A stretch of DNA of 64,000 nt from Rheinheimera salexigens (GTDB lineage: Bacteria > Pseudomonadota > Gammaproteobacteria > Enterobacterales > Alteromonadaceae), in contig NZ_MKEK01000001.1 of NCBI RefSeq assembly GCF_001752395.1, forward strand, positions 1,487,259-1,551,258. Reading direction: 5' to 3'. Under the pieces are notes generated by a model. That model worked only from the letters and a program-made list of their open reading frames with translations, did no database searches and was not told where the DNA came from. A program made the translations under genes and the position numbers. This document shows, piece after piece, positions 7,782-17,048 of the stretch. The first letter of the stretch is position 1. The number at the start of each line of letters is the position of its first letter.

Positions 7782-9437
7782 ATGCAATTTATCGAGCACA
7801 ATAAAACAATAAAAATACTCGTGCCAGTGACGCTTGAGGCGCTTAACGTTGATATGATTCAAAAAAATTTAGAGCAAGCTGGTTATGGACGCTGTCGTAT
7901 CCAAGCAGAGCAGCTCACTAATTTGTTGCATGAATATCAAACATTACAACAAAAAATCAAGTCTAAGCTGAAGTCTGAAGCTAATTTAAGCTATGCCATT
8001 GCTGAAATGGTTGATGCTGAAATAAGCTTTGAAATTGCCGATGAGCAAATGCAAGCTTACGCTATTATTACTACAGCTTGGGGTGGTCAGTCTATATCCG
8101 CCAATAAGCTGGTTAAAGCCGCCCAAGCTAGTGGAATTGTTTATGGCTTTAGTAAAGAAAATATTATTAGACTCGTCACCCATGCTAGTAAAGCGGAACC
8201 AGGGGCAAAATTAAAACTACTAATAGCTAAAGGCCGAGCCGTTGAACACGGCTTAAATTCACGCTTTGAAGCCAAAATACCCAATATGGAAAGTAGACGG
8301 AATAAACCTATTATTCAGTCAGATGAGAAAGCAGATCTGCGTGACTTTGGTGAAATTCCTGCCGTAAATACTGGGGATGTTGTGATGCAGCGTCACCCGC
8401 CGACTCTGGGTATCGATGGTATAAGTGTTACAGGTACAGCCTTTCAAGCGGTACCAGGGCAAAATGTGGACTGGAATGTGGGCGAGGGCACTGAGATCAG
8501 TGCGAGTGATGCCAATCTATTAGTTGCAGCTCGAAGTGGTTTACCACGCGTTTTAGAGGCTGGCGCAACAGTTGATGAAGTGTTTACGGTCAAAAATGTT
8601 GATTTAACTACAGGGCATATTAAATTTAGAGGCTCGGTTATTATCAATGGTGACATTACCGAAGGCATGAAAGTAATAGCCGGTGGTAATATCTTTATTA
8701 AAGGCTTTGTTGAAGGTACGCTGATTGAAGCTGGTGGGGATATTAAAATTAATGGCTCCATTATAGGCCATCAAATTAATTTAGCTGACAGTACTTTTAT
8801 TTATAGTACCGAGTTAAAAGCTACCGGCGATATTCAAGCCAATCTGGCACAATATGCCAAAATGAGTTGTGGCGGCAATTTATATATTAATAAACAAATG
8901 ATGCATTGCTCGGTGAGTGCAGCGAAGGTGTATGCCGGTCCTGAAGCTAACCCCAACGGTAAAATTATTGGCGGTGATTTTGATGTGGATTATGCCATTT
9001 ACACCGGTTGTTTAGGTGCCGCCTCTAGTAGTCATATTTTAATTAAACTCAATAGATTAATTGATCCTATTGCTGAGCAACAGCAAAGTTTACGCAGTAA
9101 AATTTCTGCAGCAAAAACTCAGATGCTGCAAAATAAAGAACAGTTAGAAACCCTTAAAAAGCTTAAAGGCAGTGAAAAAATAGATCAACGTTGTGCTGAG
9201 TTAGAGCAAGAGTTTAATGACCAGCGAGATGCTGCAATTGAGTTGATTGATCAGGTTAAAACCTTAGAGTTAGAGCGCAAAACTATTTTAGACCAAACTA
9301 TTATTGTTGCCAAACAGCAATTGTTTGCGGCAGTAGAAGTGCATTTTGGTTCTGAAAAAATACGTACTCGCCGTGAATATGGGCCAAGTAAAATATTGCT
9401 AGTTGATGCCGCTGCGGTAGTTGAACCTTACTTTTAA
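7782..9437 (+). CDS. FapA/DUF342 family protein
   Basis: A 551-residue cytoplasmic protein of the FapA (DUF342) family. The central part has the repeating glycine-rich beta-helix pattern of the family (VIAGGNIFIKGFVEGTLIEA, then GGDIKINGSIIG, and a later ANPNGKIIGG), roughly residues 270-400. Residues from about 420 to 510 form a charged coiled coil (LIDPIAEQQQSL, then ELEQEFNDQRDAA and LELERKTIL). In other bacteria the name comes from a link to flagellar assembly, but there are no flagellar genes here, so its role is open. Start at the first ATG after GGAA at 7773-7776. Confidence 0.85.
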   Translation: MQFIEHNKTIKILVPVTLEALNVDMIQKNLEQAGYGRCRIQAEQLTNLLHEYQTLQQKIKSKLKSEANLSYAIAEMVDAEISFEIADEQMQAYAIITTAWGGQSISANKLVKAAQASGIVYGFSKENIIRLVTHASKAEPGAKLKLLIAKGRAVEHGLNSRFEAKIPNMESRRNKPIIQSDEKADLRDFGEIPAVNTGDVVMQRHPPTLGIDGISVTGTAFQAVPGQNVDWNVGEGTEISASDANLLVAARSGLPRVLEAGATVDEVFTVKNVDLTTGHIKFRGSVIINGDITEGMKVIAGGNIFIKGFVEGTLIEAGGDIKINGSIIGHQINLADSTFIYSTELKATGDIQANLAQYAKMSCGGNLYINKQMMHCSVSAAKVYAGPEANPNGKIIGGDFDVDYAIYTGCLGAASSSHILIKLNRLIDPIAEQQQSLRSKISAAKTQMLQNKEQLETLKKLKGSEKIDQRCAELEQEFNDQRDAAIELIDQVKTLELERKTILDQTIIVAKQQLFAAVEVHFGSEKIRTRREYGPSKILLVDAAAVVEPYF

Positions 9438-9547
9438 GCTGGCTGCAATTATAAAGGGGTTGAGTGGTGTTTAAGCTGCGCTATATGGTAGTGATTTTGC
9501 TTTAAATTCACCTTAAGCTTTACTTGGTTGAATATTATGGATGAGTT

Positions 9548-10312
9548 GTGTTGAATCGTTTTTTTGCTGTACTACTATTTTTATTCTCTGCTAGTGGCTT
9601 AGCGGCTGAGTGCAATATGGCATTTGGCCATGGTATTTTAATCGCGCCTGATCATATTCGTATTTTGCAAAACAACCGCACCCATGTGCAGATCAATGCT
9701 GATCAACAACTGTTTATTCGGGGTGAATGGATAGCATTAGATGCTGAAGAAACCGCTTTGCTTCGTCAATATAGTCAAGGCTTACGCCGTTTTGTACCCG
9801 AGATTGTTAGTATCGCTGTTGATGGTGTAGAGCTGGGCTTATCCAGTATAGAAGCCATGTTTAGCGGTATTGGAAGTCAATCACAGCAAGCTGAGTGGCG
9901 AGCGTTGGTACGCGAAACCACTTTCCAATGGATGTCTCGATTTGTTCGCTCTAATGAGCACTTCTATTTAGCACCGCAAAGTCTTAACGAGCTAGATTAT
10001 TTTTTACATGGCGAGCTTAAGCCTCAACTCGATAACTTGGCCAGACGCACGGTAGGTGCGGTATGGGGAGCATTGCGAGATGCCTTGCGCCATTCAGATA
10101 GTAACTTTGAGCGTAGCGAAAACCAAGACTGGCAATCAGTGGGCGATATGGTTGATAAACTTAGTTTAAGTTTAGATGAAAAAGCGGTGGAGTTAGAGCA
10201 GAAAACCGCCTTGTTTTGCCAGCGGATGCAAGAAATTGAAAAGATTGAACAAATGCTGCAGCAAAGATTACCCGAACTGCAGCATTATGATGTGGTTAAG
10301 CTTAAAGATTAA
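9548..10312 (+). CDS. YggN-like periplasmic protein (DUF2884)
   Basis: A 254-residue exported protein with a short signal peptide (about residues 1-20, ending SASGLAAEC), a beta-rich N-terminal part (HVQINADQQLFIRGEWIALD) and a helical, charged C-terminal part. The layout and the phrase on an annotated internal value, LFIRGEWIALDAEE, match the DUF2884 family, which includes Escherichia coli YggN. That gene sits near yggS-hemW in E. coli and here lies about 10 kb from the same block. Function unknown. Start is GTG, with TTG as the next codon. It converges on mgtE with a gap of only four bases. Confidence 0.75.
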   Translation: MLNRFFAVLLFLFSASGLAAECNMAFGHGILIAPDHIRILQNNRTHVQINADQQLFIRGEWIALDAEETALLRQYSQGLRRFVPEIVSIAVDGVELGLSSIEAMFSGIGSQSQQAEWRALVRETTFQWMSRFVRSNEHFYLAPQSLNELDYFLHGELKPQLDNLARRTVGAVWGALRDALRHSDSNFERSENQDWQSVGDMVDKLSLSLDEKAVELEQKTALFCQRMQEIEKIEQMLQQRLPELQHYDVVKLKD

Positions 10313-10316
10313 ACTG

Positions 10317-11666
10317 TTAGCCAAGCAAAAATAACGTTCCTAAACCTAAAAATGTACAAAAACCAATAACGTCGGTAACCGTGGTTAAAATAACTGATCC
10401 AGAAAGCGCAGGGTCAATATTAAATTTCTTTAACCAAATTGGGATCATGACGCCAGAAATTGCCGCAACAATAATATTGATGACTATGGCTAAACCAATA
10501 ATGCCGCCTATTACCCAATCACCAAACCAAAAATAAGTGACTACAGCGATAACTAAAGCCCATAAAATACCATTTAGCGTACCCACACCTAGCTCTTTAC
10601 GTAGTAAGGCCATATAAGTGCTAGGGGTTATTTGCTCCATGGCTAAGCCACGAATAATTAAGGTTAACGTTTGGCTGCCTGCAATGCCGCCCATACTAGC
10701 AACAACCGGCATTAATACCGCTAAGGCAACGACTTGGTTTAATGTGGCTTCGAATAAGCCAATAGTCCATGCTGCAAGAAACGCAGTTAGTAAATTAATA
10801 CCTAACCAAAGCGCACGCCGTTTTGCGCTGGCTATAACTGGTGAAAATAAATCTTCATCTTCGTCTAAACCGGCAGTAAGCATAAACTGATTTTCTAGGT
10901 TACGCCGGACAATATCAAAGGCACGACTAATAGATAGTCGGCCTAATAATTTGTGATTCTCATCTACCACCGCTAAAGCATTATAACCTGAGCGAGAAAC
11001 CATATCGGAGGCTTGATCTAGCGCAACTTCGCCTTCAATCCAAGGTGCGTCTTGATCTATAATATTTTCAATGGCTTGAAAATCGGTTAAGCCTAATAAC
11101 TGAGTGGCATGGACTAATCCGACATAGCAACCATTACGATCAACCACAAAGAGTGCTTCGTGATATTCGGTATCTGCCGCGAGTTCGCGAAATAAACGCA
11201 GTGCATCGCGTACTTTGGCATTCTTATTAATAATTAACATATTATGATCAGCGAAACGACCACATTGCTCATCATCATAAGTTAGGGCGGTATCTAACCA
11301 ACGACGTTGGCTAACATCTAGCCTTGAACAGGCATAATCATAAATTGCTGGAGGAAGTTCGTCTAATAGTTCTATTAAATCATCAACGTCCATCTCTTCA
11401 ACTAAGGTTTTTAGTTGTTGCTCTGTTAATTGCTTAAAGACGTTGGCCCGCGCATCCACCCGCATGTAAGTTAAAGCCGCTATTTGCTCTTCCGGCGGTA
11501 AACTTAGCCAAGCGCTAACACGCTGCTCTAACGGCATGGCCTCTAAAGCAATGGCGACTTCTTCTGGTTCTAATTGACTTAATTTATCAGTAAGTTGGAT
11601 AGCATCTTCTAAATTAAAGCTATCTCTTACAATTTCATCAATATCAAGTTGTTGGCTATCAGCCAT
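10317..11666 (-). CDS. mgtE: magnesium transporter MgtE
   Basis: A 449-residue Mg2+ channel. It has the N-terminal superhelical MgtE_N domain (residues about 15-130), two CBS domains (about 135-255) that close the channel when Mg2+ is plentiful, and a C-terminal block of five membrane helices. The helix segment VLMPVVASMGGIAGSQTLTL matches the pore region of the family. The gene lies 34 bp downstream of corA on the same strand, so the two probably form one transcript. Having both Mg2+ uptake families in one operon is worth noting. Confidence 0.94.
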   Translation of the reverse strand: MADSQQLDIDEIVRDSFNLEDAIQLTDKLSQLEPEEVAIALEAMPLEQRVSAWLSLPPEEQIAALTYMRVDARANVFKQLTEQQLKTLVEEMDVDDLIELLDELPPAIYDYACSRLDVSQRRWLDTALTYDDEQCGRFADHNMLIINKNAKVRDALRLFRELAADTEYHEALFVVDRNGCYVGLVHATQLLGLTDFQAIENIIDQDAPWIEGEVALDQASDMVSRSGYNALAVVDENHKLLGRLSISRAFDIVRRNLENQFMLTAGLDEDEDLFSPVIASAKRRALWLGINLLTAFLAAWTIGLFEATLNQVVALAVLMPVVASMGGIAGSQTLTLIIRGLAMEQITPSTYMALLRKELGVGTLNGILWALVIAVVTYFWFGDWVIGGIIGLAIVINIIVAAISGVMIPIWLKKFNIDPALSGSVILTTVTDVIGFCTFLGLGTLFLLG

Positions 11667-11700
11667 ATAGGATTCCCTAATTTTATTCGCTATTTTAACC

Positions 11701-12663
11701 TTACCACCAACCGCGATACTTAAACCAAGCTAAGCCAAAGATGCCACCGACAGCCATGGCAGAGATAGCGATATAGTAGCCATTGGTCATTGCTAGCTCT
11801 GGCATATTAACAAAGTTCATACCGTAAATGCCGGCAATAAAAGTTAACGGAATAAAAATGGTACTGACAATAGTAAGCACCTTCATTCGCTCGTTAATTT
11901 GGTGCGAGGTGGTCGATAAATAGCTGTCGACTAAATCACTAAGTTGATCGTAATACATATCTGTCATGCTGTGAGAACGTTCAATCTTTTCATAAAAGTC
12001 ACGAAGCTCAATAGTATCAAAATGGGCTAATAAGGGGCTTTGCTGCTCATCAAACGCCTCAGCAAAAATATCTTTTTGATAGGCTAAGTTACGGTTTATT
12101 TTCCGCAAAACCGAGCGGTAACGCATAATTAACGCCATTAAATCATCATTACCGCGTTGTAACATGGCATCTTCTAAATCACTGATCTCATCTTCAAACG
12201 CAATCAACTTTTCTAAGTAACTGCTAGAGGTTACTAAAATAATTTGTTTAATCCATTCGCTAATATTAGCTGTTTTAGCCTGCTCAATCTTAGGTTTTAA
12301 TTGCTCAAGTAAGCTGGAGTTATGGCTGGTTATTTTACTGATTAACACCTGCCGTGAATATAACAAGTTAATTTGGGCACTCGCCGTGTATTCACTGAAG
12401 TCAATATCGGCATAACCGCGTAATACTAATAAGGTAAAATCAGTTTGTCCTTCGCATTTTGGCGGATGGCGTTCTCTAATAAAATCTTCAACTAAATTAT
12501 CTAAAATACCAAAGCGCTGTAATACCATTTGTTGCTCTTCTACAGTGGCATTATTTAAATCTATCCATAAACGAGCATCAGCAGGTACTTGTTTCGGTAA
12601 TTGCGTAATATCACCGTGCTGCCAGCGTGCGGTTTCAGGTTCAAAATAACTTAGCTGAATCAT
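11701..12663 (-). CDS. corA: magnesium/cobalt transporter CorA
   Basis: A 320-residue CorA-type divalent cation channel. A large cytoplasmic domain is followed by two C-terminal membrane helices, with the signature YGMN at the end of the first (FIAGIYGMNFVNMPEL). Although the frame stays open to 12750, I start at the ATG at 12663 because GGAG lies eight bases upstream and the protein then begins MIQLSYFEPETARW, a usual CorA start. It is the first gene of the corA-mgtE pair. The gap 12664-12852 holds its promoter and the divergent Fur-regulated iron gene. Confidence 0.93.
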   Translation of the reverse strand: MIQLSYFEPETARWQHGDITQLPKQVPADARLWIDLNNATVEEQQMVLQRFGILDNLVEDFIRERHPPKCEGQTDFTLLVLRGYADIDFSEYTASAQINLLYSRQVLISKITSHNSSLLEQLKPKIEQAKTANISEWIKQIILVTSSSYLEKLIAFEDEISDLEDAMLQRGNDDLMALIMRYRSVLRKINRNLAYQKDIFAEAFDEQQSPLLAHFDTIELRDFYEKIERSHSMTDMYYDQLSDLVDSYLSTTSHQINERMKVLTIVSTIFIPLTFIAGIYGMNFVNMPELAMTNGYYIAISAMAVGGIFGLAWFKYRGWW

Positions 12664-12809
12664 ATAAATCTCCGTTAATAATCCACACAGCATAAACCGA
12701 ACAATTCTATCGGTGCAAATTAGCTGCTGTATTGCTGTTTTATTCAACAAAATAGGGGTTAAAACGCTAAGTTTAGCTAAAAAATCACATTTTCTGCCAT
12801 TACATTATG

Positions 12810-12828
12810 TATAATGAGAATCATTCCT
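12810..12828 (+). promoter_or_regulatory. Fur box overlapping a -10 element
   Basis: The 19 bases starting TATAATGAGAATCATT match the Fur consensus GATAATGATAATCATTATC at 14 of 19 positions. Its first six bases, TATAAT, are a perfect -10 hexamer. The site lies about 25 bp before the iron permease start at 12853. Bound Fur-Fe2+ would cover the promoter, giving expression in low iron. The -35 is not clear. Confidence 0.7.
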
Positions 12829-12852
12829 CTTTACTATTTGGTGAGTATTTGT

Positions 12853-14718
12853 ATGAAAAGAATGTTGGTTGCTTTAATAATGGTGCTGTTTGCCATGCCG
12901 CTACAGGCTTCAGATAAATTAATTCAGTTGATTGAATACATTGGCGCAGATTATAAAAATGCAGTCGAGCAAGGCCAAGTCATTAATAAGGCTGAATACG
13001 GCGAAATGATTGAATTTGCCAGTTTAATTCCGGCTCAGTTAGCTGGAACCGATTCTGAATTAACCCAACAGGCTGAGCAACTACAACAACTGATTTCTGA
13101 CAAAGCTGATACCACAGAGATTAAGCAACTGACGGCAAAAATGCGCCATTCCATTATTGCTACTATGCCGACAATACCTTTGCCAACAACAGTACCAAAC
13201 TTACAACGAGGCCAAGCATTATATCAAACTCACTGTGCGGCCTGTCATGGTGCAACGGCTAGTGGTGATGGTCCTGCTGCGAAGGGATTGGATCCAGCAC
13301 CGACCAATTTCCATGAATTTGATCGTTATGAATCCCGCAGTGTATTTGGTCTTTTTAATACCATAACATTAGGCGTTGAAGACACGGCGATGACTTCATT
13401 TCGCTATTTAGATGAGCAAAGTCGCTGGGATCTGGCTTTTTATGTGGGTGCCATCGCTAGTGAGCAAGTTGATTTAGCCAATACACCCGATAGTTTAATT
13501 GACGTCAAAAATATTTCGATGTTATTAACCTCCACCTCGCAAGATTTAAAACAGCAATATGCCCAGCAAGGTGAAGCGCTAATGGCTGTGTTTCGCCAAC
13601 AGCCTGAGCGTTTCTTTTTAGCTAATACAGCTAATCCACTCCAGGTTGCTAAAGATACTTTGGCCTTGGTTATTCCTCAGTTAGAGCAGCAACACTATAG
13701 CCAAGCTTATAATTTAGCGGTTGCAGCGTATTTAGATGGCTTTGAGTTAATTGAAAATAATTTATCCGCTGTCGATGCAGCTTTAAAAGATCAAATAGAA
13801 ACCAGAATGCTGGGTTTACGGCAAAATATTCAGCAACAAGCCGCATTAAGTGAATTAACGGCTGAAATACAGTCAATTCAACAATTATTATCTCAAGCTG
13901 AGCAGGCATTAAATAATAGTAATTTAGCCTCAGGTAATGTGTTTCTATTAGCCTTACTTATTTTATTACGTGAAGGCTTAGAGGCGTTATTAGTGGTAGC
14001 GGCAATTTATACAGTGGCGGTTAAAACAGAACAGCCACGCCTAAAACGCTCTGTACATTATGGTTGGATAAGCGCAATCGCTTTAGGTGCTGTTACTTGG
14101 TTTGTGGCCAGTTACGTGATTACTATATCGGGTGCCTCACGGGAAATGACGGAAGGGTACACAGCATTAATTGCTGCCGGTATATTATTTTATATGGGCT
14201 TTTGGATGCATAGTAAAACCTCTGCAGTGCAATGGCAGCAATTTATTAATGGCCAAGTCAGTAAAGCATTAAAATCGGGTGCGTATTTAGGGTTAGCAGC
14301 GGTGGTGTTTTTAGCCGTATATCGAGAGATTTTTGAGACCATACTGTTTTATCAGTCACTATGGTTACAAGGCGGTGCAGCCCACCATATGAGCTTTAGT
14401 TTAGGTATTTTGGCTGCGTTAGCCTTATTAGCAATCTTAGGTGTGGCCCTGTTTAAGTTTGCTTTAAAGTTACCGTTAAAAGCCTTCTTTGGTTCGACAG
14501 CGTTGTTAATGATAGTGTTAGCTTTTGTTATGATAGGCAAGGGTGTTACGGCATTACAAGAAGCGGGTGTAATCGCTATTAATCAATTAAATGCGCCAAC
14601 TATAAGCTGGTTAGGTATATTCCCAACTGCGCAGAGCTTAGCGGCTCAGGCCCTAGTTGTCGTTTTGGCGGTTATTTTACTTTTGCGTCAGCGCCAGAAG
14701 AAAGCGATAGCATCATAA
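12853..14718 (+). CDS. FTR1-family iron permease fused to a cytochrome c domain
   Basis: A 621-residue fusion protein for iron uptake. It has a signal peptide (KRMLVALIMVLFAMPLQAS), a periplasmic class I cytochrome c domain with the haem motif CAACH at about residues 128-132, a helical linker, then seven or so membrane segments of FTR1 permease. The two iron-binding motifs of the family are visible: REGLE at about 373-377 and REIFE at about 491-495. The cytochrome could oxidise Fe2+ during transport, in place of a separate oxidase (inference). I start at the ATG at 12853, after GGTGAG, because it begins the signal peptide. A Fur-like site lies just upstream. Confidence 0.9.
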   Translation: MKRMLVALIMVLFAMPLQASDKLIQLIEYIGADYKNAVEQGQVINKAEYGEMIEFASLIPAQLAGTDSELTQQAEQLQQLISDKADTTEIKQLTAKMRHSIIATMPTIPLPTTVPNLQRGQALYQTHCAACHGATASGDGPAAKGLDPAPTNFHEFDRYESRSVFGLFNTITLGVEDTAMTSFRYLDEQSRWDLAFYVGAIASEQVDLANTPDSLIDVKNISMLLTSTSQDLKQQYAQQGEALMAVFRQQPERFFLANTANPLQVAKDTLALVIPQLEQQHYSQAYNLAVAAYLDGFELIENNLSAVDAALKDQIETRMLGLRQNIQQQAALSELTAEIQSIQQLLSQAEQALNNSNLASGNVFLLALLILLREGLEALLVVAAIYTVAVKTEQPRLKRSVHYGWISAIALGAVTWFVASYVITISGASREMTEGYTALIAAGILFYMGFWMHSKTSAVQWQQFINGQVSKALKSGAYLGLAAVVFLAVYREIFETILFYQSLWLQGGAAHHMSFSLGILAALALLAILGVALFKFALKLPLKAFFGSTALLMIVLAFVMIGKGVTALQEAGVIAINQLNAPTISWLGIFPTAQSLAAQALVVVLAVILLLRQRQKKAIAS

Positions 14719-14729
14719 GCACTGAAAAA

Positions 14730-14758
14730 AAACCAGCAAACAAAGTGTTTGCTGGTTT
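14730..14758. terminator. bidirectional terminator
   Basis: AAACCAGCAAACA (14730-14742) and TGTTTGCTGGTTT (14746-14758) form a perfect 13-bp stem with a 3-base loop between two convergent genes. A run of A on the left gives a strong T-tail on the minus strand. The plus-strand tail is weaker. Confidence 0.85.
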
Positions 14759-14788
14759 AATTTAATGATATAGCGTCATTGTTTAATT

Positions 14789-16831
14789 TTATTGCTTAAT
14801 TTTAAACTCACCCACAACCGTATTAAGCCCTTTTGCGGCATTACTTAGGGTTGCCGCTTCTTTAGCTAGCTCTTTTGCATGGACGGCAGAGCGACTCATT
14901 AACTCCGTAATGGCCATCAAGTTATGGTTGATATCTTCTGTTGTTACCGTTTGTTGGCCTGTCGCGTCAGCAATTTGGCTATTTTGTTGTTTTACATTAT
15001 TTATCGCTGCACTGATATCGGCGAGGGCAGTTTGCATAGTTTGGGCGCGCTCAGTACTAGTTTGTGTTTGAGCTCGTCCTTTTTGCATACTGCTTTCTGC
15101 TTCGCGAGCAATGAGTTGCAGCTTTTCTACCATATTACGAATATCTTTAGTGCTTTCTTGAGTGCGAGCTGCTAATGAGCGGACCTCATCTGCTACTACT
15201 GCAAAGCCTCGGCCTTGTTCGCCAGCTCTGGCGGCTTCTATTGCAGCGTTTAGTGCCAACAAGTTTGTTTGTTCAGCTATACCTTTAATAACATCAACCA
15301 CAGTACCGATACTTTCAGACTCTTTAGCTAAGCCCACCACAACAGAAACAGCTTGTGCCATATGCTCAGCCAGTTGCTGCATATCATTTAATGCCGCAAC
15401 GGACAGCTGTTGACCATGTAGCGCATGTTGTTCAGCTTCATTAGCCGCACTACTAGCGTGATCAGCATTATTACTAATTTCTTGGGTTGTCGCGGTCATT
15501 TCATGCACTGCTGAAGACACATTTTCTAACTGAACATTACCTTGCTGAATTTCATGATTGGTTTGTTCGGTAACACTAGACAGCATTTTGCTACTGTTAT
15601 TTACCGAGTTAGCTTGCTCAGAGGTTTGCAATAACAATAGGCGTAGCTTAGCAATAAACTGATTAAAATGGTTGGCAAGTGCACCGACTTCATCTTGACT
15701 GTCAATATTTATTTCTCGGGTTAAATCACCATTACCACTGGCGATATCACGCATACTATTAATAAGTTGTTGTAATGGCGATGTGATCATTCGGGTCATT
15801 AACCAGACTACAGCAAGAATAATCGCCAGGATTAATAGGGTTAAAAAAATGGCCCAATTAGTCGCGCTTTGCACCGGGCCATCAATTAATTCGACCGGTA
15901 CTAATAATGCTACTAGCCATTCCATTTTTGGAAAATCTAAGCTAACCGGTTGGCTGTATGCGTAATAGGTTTTGCCTTGTAAATGCACTTCAATTCGTTG
16001 TGCTTTGTTCTCTTTAGCGGCTGCGGCAAGCTCGGTAAAACCTTGGTTATTGGTATCTAAGTCATCAAATTTTGCTAAAGGATCGTTGGGTAGGTATTTA
16101 ATACCGGCTTGAGATGAAAAGTGAACAATATTACCCTTATCATCTAATAGTACCGGTAAGCCTTGACCTTGATAGCGAATAGCCTCAATCTTGTCGCCGA
16201 CTTTATTAATATGTAAATCGATACCGCCTACGCCTAACAATTTACCCTCTGCTGTATAAACTGGACCTTGCACTACTGCCGAAATAATACCTGTAGTCAA
16301 ATCTGCTGAGGGTGAATTTACAAAGTAACGATTTTGCTGCAAGCTTTGCTGATACCAAGGCCGTTTGGTGGCAAAGTAGCCTTTTCTGTTATCGCCAGCA
16401 TCAGGACCTGTTGTATCAACCCCTGTGCGATCATTCTCGCGAAAATACTCACCGGTACGATCTAAAGCAAAAAATGCCGATAAAATATTTTCATCACGCT
16501 GGCTAACATTAATAAAACTGTTGTTGATGGCTGCATATCCTGCAATCTGGCTTAAATCAGTGCCCCGGTTAGGATATTGCTGATACCAATTGATAAAGTG
16601 CGGGCTTTCTAAAAACGTCCGCGTCACTTGGCCATATTGAGCAAAGAAGCTGCTTACATTTAAGGCCTCTTGTTGCACTAAAGAGGCAACATCGCTATTA
16701 ACCTGTTGTTGGGTAATGTTTTTTAAATGATTGACCACTAAAATTGAGGTTAGTAATAATAATACGGCGACGGCACTACCAATACTAATTAATAGTTTTT
16801 GTCTTATTGTTGTTAATTTTAAAAAGCCCAT
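14789..16831 (-). CDS. methyl-accepting chemotaxis protein with Cache sensor
   Basis: A 680-residue chemoreceptor. A membrane helix at about residues 10-32 is followed by a periplasmic double-Cache domain of about 290 residues ([31 protein letters not shown]), a second helix at about 325-348, a HAMP domain ([20 protein letters not shown]) and a long signalling domain. The hairpin tip [20 protein letters not shown] is intact, so it can couple to CheA-CheW. It is monocistronic here and no che genes are nearby. Ligand unknown; dCache domains often bind amino acids or other small carboxylates. Start follows GGGAAG. Confidence 0.94.
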   Translation of the reverse strand: MGFLKLTTIRQKLLISIGSAVAVLLLLTSILVVNHLKNITQQQVNSDVASLVQQEALNVSSFFAQYGQVTRTFLESPHFINWYQQYPNRGTDLSQIAGYAAINNSFINVSQRDENILSAFFALDRTGEYFRENDRTGVDTTGPDAGDNRKGYFATKRPWYQQSLQQNRYFVNSPSADLTTGIISAVVQGPVYTAEGKLLGVGGIDLHINKVGDKIEAIRYQGQGLPVLLDDKGNIVHFSSQAGIKYLPNDPLAKFDDLDTNNQGFTELAAAAKENKAQRIEVHLQGKTYYAYSQPVSLDFPKMEWLVALLVPVELIDGPVQSATNWAIFLTLLILAIILAVVWLMTRMITSPLQQLINSMRDIASGNGDLTREINIDSQDEVGALANHFNQFIAKLRLLLLQTSEQANSVNNSSKMLSSVTEQTNHEIQQGNVQLENVSSAVHEMTATTQEISNNADHASSAANEAEQHALHGQQLSVAALNDMQQLAEHMAQAVSVVVGLAKESESIGTVVDVIKGIAEQTNLLALNAAIEAARAGEQGRGFAVVADEVRSLAARTQESTKDIRNMVEKLQLIAREAESSMQKGRAQTQTSTERAQTMQTALADISAAINNVKQQNSQIADATGQQTVTTEDINHNLMAITELMSRSAVHAKELAKEAATLSNAAKGLNTVVGEFKIKQ

Positions 16832-16972
16832 AACATCTTCCCAGAGTTTTTAACGCTACTATAACTATCTATAGCGTTCTAATTATTATTTTGTATCTTT
16901 AAGAAGCTGTAATACGTTAACGCTTAATGATGGAATGTTAAAGCACAATAATTAAATATTATTTTTAGATGA

Positions 16973-17026
16973 CGACAGCCTAAGTACTGTAATCGAAGTA
17001 CAGTAAAGCTAATACTTAGGCTGTCG
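16973..17026. repeat. 54-nt nested inverted repeat after the DUF885 gene
   Basis: CGACAGCCTAAGTA (16973-16986) and TACTTAGGCTGTCG (17013-17026) form a perfect 14-bp inverted repeat. Inside, TACTGTA (16985-16991) pairs with TACAGTA (16999-17005). It lies 23 bp past the stop of the minus-strand DUF885 gene. It lacks a U-run, so it is not a standard terminator; it may stabilise the mRNA end or bind a protein. Confidence 0.7.
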
Positions 17027-17048
17027 GGTAAATCATTGAATAACCGAT

